A stretch of DNA of 5,492 nucleotides from Pseudomonadota bacterium (lineage in GTDB: Bacteria > Pseudomonadota > Alphaproteobacteria > Rhizobiales > Rhizobiaceae), in the NCBI GenBank assembly GCA_023428515.1, contig JAEYXI010000676.1, positions 1 through 5,492 of the forward strand, in the 5' to 3' direction. The notes below the pieces were generated by a model. The model saw nothing but the letters and a program-made list of their open reading frames with translations. It did not search any database and had not been told where the DNA came from. The position numbers and the translations under genes were made by a program. Positions 1 to 5,492 of this stretch are shown here, in pieces. Position 1 is the first letter of the stretch. Every line of letters starts with the position of its first letter.

Positions 1-953
1 GCGCCACGCTCGTCGGAGAGCTTTGCGGCGCGCTCGAGAAGGCGCGAGTGCAGGTAGAAAACGTCGCCCGGATAAGCTTCGCGGCCCGGCGGGCGGCGCA
101 GCAGGAGCGACATCTGGCGGTAGGCAACAGCCTGCTTCGACAGGTCGTCGTAAGCGATGAGGGCGTGCTGGCCGTTGTCGCGGAAGTATTCGCCCATTGC
201 GCAACCTGCGAACGGAGCGAGGTACTGCATCGGAGCCGGGTCGGATGCGGTTGCAGCAACAACGATCGAGTACTGCAGCGCGCCGCGCTCTTCGAGCACC
301 TTCACGAACTGGGCAACGGTCGAACGCTTCTGGCCGATGGCGACGTAGACGCAGAACAGCTTGTCGTTGTCCGGGCCGTTGTCGTGGATCGACTTCTGGT
401 TCAGGAACGCGTCGAGAATGATGGCGGTCTTGCCGGTCTGGCGGTCGCCGATGACGAGCTCGCGCTGGCCACGACCAACCGGGATGAGGGCGTCGATGGC
501 CTTGAGGCCGGTCGACATAGGCTCGTGCACCGACATGCGCGGAATGATGCCGGGCGCCTTGACGTCGACGCGGCGACGCTCTGCCGCCTCGATCGGACCC
601 TTGCCGTCGATCGGGTTGCCGAGCGCGTCAACAACGCGGCCGAGCAGGCCCTTGCCGACCGGCACGTCGACGATGGCGCCGGTGCGCTTGACGATGTCGC
701 CTTCCTTGATGTCGCGGTCGGCGCCGAAGATGACGACGCCCACATTGTCGCTTTCGAGGTTGAGCGCCATGCCGCGGATGCCGCCGGGGAACTCGACCAT
801 CTCACCGGCCTGGACATTGTCGAGACCATAGACGCGGGCGATGCCGTCGCCGACGGAGAGAACCTGACCGACCTCGGAGACCTCGGCTTCCTTGCCGAAA
901 TTCTTGATCTGGTCCTTAAGGATTGCGGAGATTTCCGCGGCGCGGATGTCCAT
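1..953 (-). CDS. atpA: ATP synthase F1 subunit alpha, 5' part only (317 codons; cut by the window edge)
   Basis: Non-catalytic nucleotide-binding subunit of the F1 head of the proton-translocating ATP synthase, peripheral on the cytoplasmic side of the inner membrane. Translation from ATG at 953 begins [20 protein letters not shown], the usual alpha-subunit N-terminus in rhizobia. The beta-barrel domain occupies about residues 25-95. The P-loop GDRQTGKT lies at 169-176, and a Walker B-like strand (ALIAYDD) at about 264-270. The frame stays open to the left edge, so about 190 of the roughly 510 residues expected for the family are missing. The start ATG shares its A with the TGA stop of atpH (TGATG), which points to translational coupling. 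atpG, atpD and atpC would be expected next, outside the window. No frameshift or unusual residue is seen. Long plus-strand open frames opposite this gene are antisense shadows. Confidence 0.98.
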   Translation of the reverse strand, partial: MDIRAAEISAILKDQIKNFGKEAEVSEVGQVLSVGDGIARVYGLDNVQAGEMVEFPGGIRGMALNLESDNVGVVIFGADRDIKEGDIVKRTGAIVDVPVGKGLLGRVVDALGNPIDGKGPIEAAERRRVDVKAPGIIPRMSVHEPMSTGLKAIDALIPVGRGQRELVIGDRQTGKTAIILDAFLNQKSIHDNGPDNDKLFCVYVAIGQKRSTVAQFVKVLEERGALQYSIVVAATASDPAPMQYLAPFAGCAMGEYFRDNGQHALIAYDDLSKQAVAYRQMSLLLRRPPGREAYPGDVFYLHSRLLERAAKLSDERG

Positions 954-1513
954 CAGCCGACCTCTTTCAGTGCAAGCTTGAGCGAATTGAGTTTAGTGCG
1001 GAGCGACGTGTCGATCTGGCGCGAGCCGATCTTGACGACGAGCCCGCCGAGCAGCGACGGGTCGACGACGGCGTTGATCGCCACGTCCTTGCCGGTGACG
1101 CCCTTGAGCGTCGCCTTGAGTTCCTGTTCCTGGGCCGCGCTGAGCGGATGCGCCGAGGTGACGTCGGCGGCGACCTCGCCGCGCGCTTCCGCCGCGATGG
1201 CGCGGAACGCCTTGATCATGGAAGGCACTGCGAAGAGCCGGCGATTCTGCGCGACGACGCGCAGGAAGTTGCCGACGAGGCCGGTAATGCCCGCCTTGTC
1301 GGCGATGGCGACGAGCGCCTTGAACTGTTCCTCGGCCGAGAAGACCGGGCTCTTGATCATGCGGGCGAGGTCGTCGCTTTCGGAGAGCAGCGTCTCGAAG
1401 CGGGAGAGATCGGCCTCGACCTGATCGACTGTGTTGGACTGGACCGCGAGCTCATAGAGCGAGCCGGCGTAGCGTTCGGCAATACTGGAGACTGGCGAGC
1501 TGGACTTTGCCAC
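953..1513 (-). CDS. atpH: ATP synthase F1 subunit delta (OSCP homologue)
   Basis: Stator subunit that links the top of the F1 alpha/beta hexamer to the b subunits of Fo. It is 186 residues long, normal for alphaproteobacteria. The N-terminal helical domain starts with [13 protein letters not shown] (11-23) and includes [13 protein letters not shown] (81-93). The family's C-terminal signature [20 protein letters not shown] is at 151-170. I chose the GTG start at 1513 because the protein then begins (M)[16 protein letters not shown], matching relatives as I remember them, and a purine-rich GAGAA lies 9 bases upstream. An in-frame ATG at 1552 would add 13 residues, but it has no Shine-Dalgarno sequence and gives an atypical N-terminus. 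It is the first gene of the F1 operon here, and its stop overlaps the atpA start by one base. Confidence 0.96.
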   Translation of the reverse strand: MAKSSSPVSSIAERYAGSLYELAVQSNTVDQVEADLSRFETLLSESDDLARMIKSPVFSAEEQFKALVAIADKAGITGLVGNFLRVVAQNRRLFAVPSMIKAFRAIAAEARGEVAADVTSAHPLSAAQEQELKATLKGVTGKDVAINAVVDPSLLGGLVVKIGSRQIDTSLRTKLNSLKLALKEVG

Positions 1514-1522
1514 TATCGTCTT

Positions 1523-1527
1523 TTCTC
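1523..1527 (-). promoter_or_regulatory. Weak ribosome binding site for atpH, supporting the GTG start
   Basis: On the minus strand GAGAA, within AGAGAAAAGA, sits 9 bases before GTG at 1513. The sequence before the alternative ATG at 1552 is GCCAGCGCTAGCCAC-like, with no purine run. This favours the GTG start. The match to the anti-SD sequence is partial. Confidence 0.45.
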
Positions 1528-1649
1528 TGTCTGGCCTGGCCGCGGGTTCCATGTGGCTAGCGCTGGCGCTGGCTAAGTCCCTGGCCTTATTGGATTTTCC
1601 TCGGCACGGGCGCAGACGCTCCGCATCCCCCTGCCGAAAGTCGATTGCC

Positions 1650-1677
1650 GTCTAGCACAGGCTTTCCGATACCGCAA
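1650..1677 (-). promoter_or_regulatory. Possible sigma-70 type promoter for atpHA
   Basis: On the minus strand TTGCGG (1677-1672) is followed after 16 bases by CTAGAC (1655-1650). TG at 1659-1658 lies near the -10 box. The CTAGAC hexamer resembles the loose alphaproteobacterial -10 consensus only moderately. The position, about 137 bases upstream of the GTG start, is plausible for an operon with an untranslated leader. This is the best match I found by eye, and it was not scored. Confidence 0.25.
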
Positions 1678-1700
1678 CACGTTGGCGGGCGGGCTTTCCG
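1660..1700 (-). repeat. Pair of direct 9-base repeats (CGGAAAGCC on minus) upstream of atpH
   Basis: GGCTTTCCG occurs on the plus strand at 1660-1668 and 1692-1700, a 32-base offset close to three helical turns. If the candidate promoter at 1650-1677 is real, the proximal copy lies in its spacer and the distal copy just upstream of the -35 box. That is a typical layout for a regulator binding in tandem. No known operator is recognised, and chance is possible. Confidence 0.4.
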
Positions 1701-1747
1701 GCACTTTTGTCGCAGTGTGGAGAAAGGCTCCGCCGGGCCTGCCGGAA

Positions 1748-2143
1748 TCAGGGAACGAAGCCCAACGCGAAGGCAAGCGCGAGGGCCGCAAGGACGAGGT
1801 CGAAGATGAGCCACAGCCAGTTGAAAAGCCTGTTTCCCTGGTCCGACATCATCGACACGATGCGGCCGAAAGCTGTGAACAGCCAGGAGAAGCCGAGCGC
1901 CATGTAGAGCAGCGGCTGGGCGAGCAGCAGCGCCGAGAGGCCGAGGCCGAGATAGAAGCCCGCCATGTTGGCGCGGGCGGCCGCGTAGGCTTCCGGACGC
2001 TCGGGCTTCGGCTGCAGCCGAAACAGCCGAAACGAGAGGCCCGGCGCGAAGAGGAGGACGGCGCCAAGCAGGACGGTGACGACGGCGCTGGCCCAGGCGA
2101 GCCATTCGCCCAGCGTGACAGGCCACGGAAATGTGAACTCCAT
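1748..2143 (-). CDS. Small four-helix integral membrane protein, DUF4345-like
   Basis: A 131-residue hydrophobic protein with no cleavable signal peptide evident. Four membrane segments can be read at about residues 11-33, 59-76, 77-98 and 108-130. A proline- and charge-rich loop (RLQPKPERPEAYAAARA, about 42-58) follows the first. The pattern of R-x-N-MAGFYLGLGL at the start of helix 2, then FGRIVSMMSDQG (92-103), and a last helix LDLVLAALAL-like fits my memory of DUF4345 membrane proteins. That assignment is by eye. The start ATG at 2143 has GAGGG 5 bases upstream. A longer frame reaching 2344 would add 67 low-quality residues overlapping the divergent gene and is rejected. The gene faces atpH, 234 bases away, and is divergent from the 451-residue gene. 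Function is unknown. A small membrane protein of Agrobacterium implicated in infection by phage 7-7-1 may be of this type, but I cannot verify that. Confidence 0.82.
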   Translation of the reverse strand: MEFTFPWPVTLGEWLAWASAVVTVLLGAVLLFAPGLSFRLFRLQPKPERPEAYAAARANMAGFYLGLGLSALLLAQPLLYMALGFSWLFTAFGRIVSMMSDQGNRLFNWLWLIFDLVLAALALAFALGFVP

Positions 2144-2220
2144 GATGTCCCTCGCATCAGAATCATGAGCGACCTTAGCGAAGAAACGGGCGGATGTGGA
2201 TCGCCGGCAGACCGGAGAAT

Positions 2221-2266
2221 ACCTCGCACCGGCGGGAGGCTCGAAGGGCTCCGTCCTGTGCGAGGT
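2221..2266 (+). repeat. 9-base perfect inverted repeat (stem-loop) ahead of the 451-residue gene
   Basis: ACCTCGCAC at 2221-2229 is exactly complementary to GTGCGAGGT at 2258-2266, with a 28-base loop. Inside the loop GGAG (2235-2238) can pair with CTCC (2249-2252). There is no T-run after it, so it is not an intrinsic terminator. It ends 66 bases before the start codon at 2333. It could be an RNA structure in the leader or a DNA operator between the divergent genes. Confidence 0.6.
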
Positions 2267-2268
2267 TG

Positions 2269-2292
2269 ATTCCGGTCCCCTTTGCCCGGAAT
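2269..2292 (+). repeat. 7-base perfect inverted repeat with a 10-base loop
   Basis: ATTCCGG at 2269-2275 pairs exactly with CCGGAAT at 2286-2292 around the loop TCCCCTTTGC. It lies two bases after the previous inverted repeat. The loop's TCCCC (2276-2280) is complementary to GGGGA (2319-2323), the Shine-Dalgarno region of the next gene, so a loop-to-leader pairing is possible. Confidence 0.5.
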
Positions 2293-2318
2293 GTCCTGGT
2301 AGGTCGACAGGCAGGTCC

Positions 2319-2324
2319 GGGGAG
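2319..2324 (+). promoter_or_regulatory. Ribosome binding site for the 451-residue gene
   Basis: GGGGAG ends 8 bases before ATG at 2333. This supports that start over the in-frame ATG at 2339, for which the spacing would be 14 bases. Its GGGGA is complementary to the loop of the hairpin at 2269-2292. Confidence 0.6.
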
Positions 2325-2332
2325 ATTCGCAG

Positions 2333-3688
2333 ATGTCCATGCACGAGATCGAGGACCTCGTCGAGGAGTCGGTAAGACTTGTCCTCTCCGGCACGGGCAC
2401 GCGGGAAGCCAAGGTCGAGACAGCCAGTAAACTCTATCGCTTCCAGGCATGGTTCGACACAAGCGAGACAACAGGCCGCCTGAGAAAGGAACTCGAGGAG
2501 ATCGGATATTTCGACGCTCCGGAGGCCGACGATCCTGAGTTGCTACCGCTCGCCGCCGGCATGATGAAGATGGCCGACGAAGCCGAAGACTTGTTGCTGG
2601 TGCATCATTGGCTCGCCGCGACGACGACGGCCGTCACCGACCTCGCCCTCGGTTCGCTCATTCCAGCCACCTTCGAAGCGATGCTGGCCGAGGGCAGCGG
2701 GACGGCCATGCGCAAGATCGCCATCCGGCATGGCGTCGCCGGAAGCAGACGCAAGGATTTCTTCATGCGGCTGCCCGGCTGGAACGAGGTCAAATCCTTC
2801 TACCCGCTGCTCGATGCCGACACGATCGAGCGGCGCACCATCCTTCGGCACTTGCTCGACCACCGCGCGACGCCCGAGCGTATTGAAGCCGACTACGAGG
2901 CCGAGAAGGCCAAGATCGCCAGGCTGGGCGACAGCGCCCTGTTCAGCCTGCCGGAACGCGTTCCTGCGCATGCGCCGCTCGTTCTCCTCGGAAACGAAAG
3001 GCGAAGGAACCTTCGTATGTTCGTGTTCTCCGAGCGGGCGGACCTGCCCGCTTCGGACGAGGCGCGCCTTTTCTTCGGCATCGAGCACGACGCGGATATC
3101 AGCCTGCTGGCCTGCGAGATGCGGATTCAGTCGGGCCTTCTGGCGACATGGCAAGGGCTGACCGAAGGCAATACGGTCGCGGATACGCATTTCCGCCGGA
3201 ATTTTGCGATGGTCGTGCCGGACGAGGAGCTTCAGAAGGACAAGGACTTCCATGCCTTCGGTGGATGGAAGTTCCGGCTCGACCAGTCGGCCAAGCTGCT
3301 CGAAAAGCGGCTGCAAGCGATTTTCAGACATTGGCGCCATGTCCAGGACGCGGCCGCTTTCCATCGAAAACCGCTGCGCGAACTGCTGGAATCCGCCTCG
3401 CCGAAAGCCATGGAAGAGAACCGGCGGGACCTGCGCGACAAGCACGGGTTCTTCGTCAACGACATCGAGCTTCTCTTTGCCTATGCCTGCCTTGAATGGG
3501 AGAAGGGCCGCAAGCCGGACAGGCTGATTTCCGAGATCAGGCGGAAGCTGGACGTCGTGCACGACGACTATCCCCTGAAGGAGGCCTGGACCGCGGGCGT
3601 GGAAAAACTGTCGTCAGGCATCCATTTTCCGCCGATGACCCAGATCTTCCCCTACAGGGCGATCACAAAAGACGAAGCGGACGCGTGA
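2333..3688 (+). CDS. Hypothetical soluble protein, 451 residues, family not recognised
   Basis: I do not recognise this protein. It has no signal peptide or membrane segment and looks cytoplasmic and mostly helical. The N-terminal part (1-60) is charged (MSMHEIEDLVEESVRLVLSG). A helical stretch follows at 70-135 with HHWLAATTTAVTDLALGSLI (91-110). A segment at 139-160 is rich in R/K, F and W (RRKDFFMRLPGW). A charged helix spans 180-200, and a region likely to contain strands spans 205-300 (ERRRNLRMFVFSE at 222-234, FFGIEHDADISLLACEMR at 247-264). The C-terminal part is helical, with paired W/F/H residues (FRHWRHVQDAAAFHRK, 331-346) and FFVNDIELLFAYACLEWE (373-390). Only two cysteines (261, 386) are present, with no metal cluster, P-loop or nuclease motif that I can see. 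The start at 2333 has a good ribosome binding site. The stop is 4 bases before a methyltransferase gene, so the pair is probably co-transcribed. Codon use matches the neighbours, so the gene is real although the function is unknown. Confidence 0.9.
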   Translation: MSMHEIEDLVEESVRLVLSGTGTREAKVETASKLYRFQAWFDTSETTGRLRKELEEIGYFDAPEADDPELLPLAAGMMKMADEAEDLLLVHHWLAATTTAVTDLALGSLIPATFEAMLAEGSGTAMRKIAIRHGVAGSRRKDFFMRLPGWNEVKSFYPLLDADTIERRTILRHLLDHRATPERIEADYEAEKAKIARLGDSALFSLPERVPAHAPLVLLGNERRRNLRMFVFSERADLPASDEARLFFGIEHDADISLLACEMRIQSGLLATWQGLTEGNTVADTHFRRNFAMVVPDEELQKDKDFHAFGGWKFRLDQSAKLLEKRLQAIFRHWRHVQDAAAFHRKPLRELLESASPKAMEENRRDLRDKHGFFVNDIELLFAYACLEWEKGRKPDRLISEIRRKLDVVHDDYPLKEAWTAGVEKLSSGIHFPPMTQIFPYRAITKDEADA

Positions 3689-3692
3689 CCGG

Positions 3693-4211
3693 ATGCCGGA
3701 GAAAATCCCACCCCGCCTGGTCTGGGCCGTCGAGCACCTGAAGCTCTCGGGCGACGAAGCGATACTCGAGATAGGATGCGGCAGGGGCGTCGCGGTTTCG
3801 CTGGTCTGCCCGCTTTTGCAGGGTGGAACGATCACGGCGATCGACCGCTCGGCAACGGCGATCAAGGCGGCGCGGGAGCGGAACGAGGCGTTCGCCGCGG
3901 CGGGCAAGGCGGTATTCCAGGAGGCGGCGATCGAAGAGTTCGACGGCCCGCCGGGCGCATTCGACGTGATCTTCGCCATCAACGTCAACCTCTTCTGGCT
4001 GGATGCGAAACGCGGCTTAGAGTCAGTGCACAGACTGCTCGCCAAGGATGGCAGGCTGTTCCTGTTCTACGAAGCGCCCTCGACCGGCCAGTCGGCAAAG
4101 ATCGCAGCCACATTGCCCGAGAAGCTTGCGGCGGGCGGTTTCGAGGTGGTCGGAATCGAAGCGGACGGATCGAACCTGGTCGCGGTAGTCGCAAGGCCCG
4201 CCGGACCATGA
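3693..4211 (+). CDS. Short class I SAM-dependent methyltransferase
   Basis: A cytoplasmic enzyme predicted to transfer a methyl group from S-adenosylmethionine to an unknown acceptor. The 172-residue protein is essentially a bare Rossmann core. Motif I, ILEIGCGRG, is at 24-32, and the acidic residue that usually binds the SAM ribose is D51 in ITAIDRS. A motif IV-like strand, FDVIFAINVNLFW, is at 90-102, and LLAKDGRLFLFYEAP (115-129) forms the following helix and strand. The family's cap or substrate domain is absent or minimal, so the substrate cannot be predicted. The start ATG at 3693 is 4 bases after the upstream stop. It has only a weak ribosome binding site, which suggests translational coupling to the 451-residue gene. 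Its 3' end faces priA, with 4 bases between the stops. Confidence 0.92.
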   Translation: MPEKIPPRLVWAVEHLKLSGDEAILEIGCGRGVAVSLVCPLLQGGTITAIDRSATAIKAARERNEAFAAAGKAVFQEAAIEEFDGPPGAFDVIFAINVNLFWLDAKRGLESVHRLLAKDGRLFLFYEAPSTGQSAKIAATLPEKLAAGGFEVVGIEADGSNLVAVVARPAGP

Positions 4212-4215
4212 GCGG

Positions 4216-5492
4216 CTAGAGAAAACTCTGCGGGTCGATGTCGACGGCGACGCGGACGGAGCCGCGGATCTTCGGGCCGGCAGCGAGAAGCGCGCGGATA
4301 TAAGCCTGCATGTCGGAGCGGCGCTCCCCATGGACGAGCAGGCGGAAGCGGTGGCGGCCGGCGATGAGAGCCAGTGGCGCTTCGGCCGGGCCGAGCACCT
4401 GAATATCGGCTGAGGGCGGCGCTACGCGGCGAAGGCCGCGAGCATGCGCCTCCGCCTCGGCGCGGGTGGCCGCGCTGACGATGATGCCGGCCAGCCGGCC
4501 GAAGGGCGGCAGGCCAGCCCTCTCCCGCTCGGCGATTTCACGCTGGTAGAAAGCTTCGGCGTCGCCGGAGACGATGGCGCGCATGACGGGATGGTCGGGC
4601 TGGTAGGTCTGCAGCAGGCCGAGGCTCTTCTTGCCGGTGCGCCCGGCGCGGCCGGTAACCTGGCTCAAGAGCTGGAAAGTCCGCTCGGCGGCGCGCGGGT
4701 CGCCGTTGGCGAGGCCTAGGTCGGCGTCGACGATGCCAACGAGCGTCATATTCGGGAAATTGTGGCCCTTGGCGACGAGCTGCGTGCCGATGACGATGTC
4801 AGCCTCGCCGTTGGCGATGGCTTCAAGCTCCAGCCGCAGCCGCTTCACGCCGCCGAGCATATCCGAGGAGAGCACAATCGTCCGCGCCTCCGGGAAATGG
4901 CCGACGACCTCTTCCGCCACGCGCTCGACGCCCGGACCGCAGGCGACAAGGTGGTCGAACGTGCCGCATTCCGGGCAGGCGTCGGGGCGTTTCTCGTGAT
5001 GGCCGCAATGGTGGCAGACGAGCTGGCCGCGAAACCGGTGCTCGACCAGCCAGCTCGAACAGTCCGGGCACTGGAAGCGATGACCGCAGACCCGGCACAG
5101 CGTGAGCGGCGCATAGCCGCGCCGGTTGAGGAAGAGCAACGACTGCTCGCCGCGTCCAAGCGTGTTGCGGATTCCACTGAGGAGAGCCGGGGACAGGAAA
5201 CCGCCTCGCGCCGGCGGAGAACGGCGCAGATCGATCGATTTCAGGTCGGGCAGCGATGCCTCGGCGAAGCGGGCGGAGAGCACCGCCCTGATATAACGCC
5301 CCTGGTCGGCGTTGACGCGGCTTTCGATGGAGGGGGTCGCAGAAGCGAGGACAACAGGAAAACTGCCGATGCGGCCGCGCACGACCGCCATGTCGCGGGC
5401 GTTGTAGGAGACGCGATCCTCCTGCTTGTAGGCGGGGTCGTGCTCCTCGTCGACGCCGATGAGACCAAGGCTCTGGAACGGCAGGAAGCGCG
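4216..5492 (-). CDS. priA: Primosomal protein N' (replication restart helicase PriA), C-terminal 424 codons
   Basis: A 3'-to-5' superfamily 2 DNA helicase that recognises stalled or collapsed forks and reloads the replisome. The window holds the C-terminal part; the roughly 300-residue N-terminus (DNA-binding domain and P-loop) lies beyond the right edge. Visible in order, counted in the partial protein, are: motif II DEEH at 14-17 within LIGVDEEHDPAYKQED; motif III SATPS at 50-54; and the PriA zinc-binding insert with eight cysteines in four CxxC pairs (132/135, 141/144, 159/162, 172/175). Motif V, IVIGTQLVAKGHNFP, is at 232-246 and motif VI, QVTGRAGR, at 277-284. After that comes the C-terminal domain, ending VAVDIDPQSFL. 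The order and all eight cysteines are intact, so the gene looks functional. The ATG at 5391 is internal, not the start, because the frame and PriA similarity continue upstream of it. I recall that priA and atpH are often neighbours in this order; here three genes separate them. Confidence 0.97.
   Translation of the reverse strand, partial: RFLPFQSLGLIGVDEEHDPAYKQEDRVSYNARDMAVVRGRIGSFPVVLASATPSIESRVNADQGRYIRAVLSARFAEASLPDLKSIDLRRSPPARGGFLSPALLSGIRNTLGRGEQSLLFLNRRGYAPLTLCRVCGHRFQCPDCSSWLVEHRFRGQLVCHHCGHHEKRPDACPECGTFDHLVACGPGVERVAEEVVGHFPEARTIVLSSDMLGGVKRLRLELEAIANGEADIVIGTQLVAKGHNFPNMTLVGIVDADLGLANGDPRAAERTFQLLSQVTGRAGRTGKKSLGLLQTYQPDHPVMRAIVSGDAEAFYQREIAERERAGLPPFGRLAGIIVSAATRAEAEAHARGLRRVAPPSADIQVLGPAEAPLALIAGRHRFRLLVHGERRSDMQAYIRALLAAGPKIRGSVRVAVDIDPQSFL

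Larger units (their letters stand above)
1514..1747 (-). promoter_or_regulatory. Intergenic region upstream of atpH, expected to carry the atp operon promoter
   Basis: These 234 bases separate the stop of the small membrane-protein gene from the atpH start. Both genes face the same way. Open frames crossing the region have no start-site or family support, so I treat it as non-coding. It holds one possible promoter (1650-1677) and a direct repeat of CGGAAAGCC on the minus strand. Near atpH there is a small self-complementary element, AGCG-CTGG-CGCT (1559-1570). Just after the upstream gene's stop the minus strand carries GC-rich, partly self-complementary sequence followed by TTTCT (about 1720-1745). 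This could be a poor terminator, but the stem is too short to call. Confidence 0.5.
2144..2332. promoter_or_regulatory. Divergent intergenic region with several inverted repeats
   Basis: These 189 bases lie between two divergent starts (minus 2143, plus 2333) and should hold both promoters. I found no convincing -35/-10 pair on either strand. The plus-strand half is rich in inverted repeats: 2202-2207 with 2229-2234, 2221-2229 with 2258-2266, and 2269-2275 with 2286-2292. A 34-codon open frame at 2165-2269 has no ribosome binding site and is probably not translated. Confidence 0.55.

Noticed and set aside
48..1424. 458-codon plus-strand open frame
   Set aside because: It lies opposite atpA and atpH, whose products are clearly recognisable. 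GC-rich codon use leaves long antisense frames open, and this translation has no recognisable motif.
953..1552. atpH starting at ATG 1552 (199 residues)
   Set aside because: The added 13 residues are atypical for the family and lack a ribosome binding site. GTG at 1513 gives the normal length and N-terminus.
1720..1747. Intrinsic terminator after the small membrane-protein gene
   Set aside because: The GC-rich stretch followed by TTTCT can form only short stems of 3-4 bases, too weak to call.
1573..1791. 72-codon minus-strand open frame in the atpH upstream region
   Set aside because: It overlaps the end of the membrane-protein gene, is arginine/proline-rich in the manner of a chance GC-rich frame, and has no supporting start signal.
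2165..2269. 34-codon open frame in the leader of the 451-residue gene, ending between the two hairpins; its last 19 residues hold six arginines, each with a different codon
   Set aside because: The position is suggestive of a leader peptide, but there is no Shine-Dalgarno sequence, and the mix of codons rare in the neighbouring genes (AGA, AGG, CGA, ATA) looks non-coding. I would reconsider if ribosome profiling showed translation.
1748..2344. Longer 198-residue version of the small membrane protein
   Set aside because: The extra 67 residues are low-complexity, overlap the start of the divergent gene and its leader, and lack a ribosome binding site. The ATG at 2143 has GAGGG at good spacing.
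2543..3562. 339-codon minus-strand open frame
   Set aside because: It is antisense to the 451-residue gene, which has the better ribosome binding site, operon context and codon use. It has no domain or start support of its own.
4216..5391. priA read as a complete gene starting at ATG 5391
   Set aside because: The frame stays open and PriA-like upstream, including helicase motif II (DEEH), so 5391 is an internal methionine and the gene is cut by the window edge.

Overview
This window is GC-rich, compactly coded chromosomal DNA from an alphaproteobacterium. It most likely belongs to the Hyphomicrobiales (Rhizobium/Mesorhizobium/Phyllobacteriaceae type). The evidence is the F1 ATP synthase gene order atpH-atpA, AtpH and AtpA sequences that read like those of rhizobia, and a primosomal helicase gene (priA) upstream of and co-oriented with atpH. 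I recall priA next to atpH as a common arrangement in this order. The species cannot be fixed from the sequence alone.

Layout, left to right. On the minus strand are the first 317 codons of atpA (cut by the left edge) and complete atpH, whose stop overlaps the atpA start by one base. A 234-base intergenic region (1514-1747) follows, which should hold the atp operon promoter. Next is a small minus-strand gene for a four-helix membrane protein resembling the DUF4345 type (1748-2143). A 189-base divergent intergenic region (2144-2332) contains several inverted repeats. Two plus-strand genes then lie 4 bases apart: a 451-residue soluble protein of no family I recognise (2333-3688) and a short class I SAM-dependent methyltransferase (3693-4211). 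Finally, the C-terminal 424 codons of priA run on the minus strand (4216-5492), meeting the methyltransferase gene tail to tail with only 4 bases between them.

The two edges are housekeeping: ATP synthesis on one side and replication restart on the other. The three genes between them form an accessory block. The two plus-strand genes run against their surroundings, which suggests an insertion between priA and atpH, although base composition looks the same as the flanks. The unknown gene and the methyltransferase are probably one operon. Their leader can form competing hairpins, and one hairpin loop is complementary to the Shine-Dalgarno sequence of the unknown gene. This leader and the unrecognised 451-residue protein are the parts most worth a second look. 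I see no CRISPR array, rRNA, tRNA, insertion sequence or transposase in the window.
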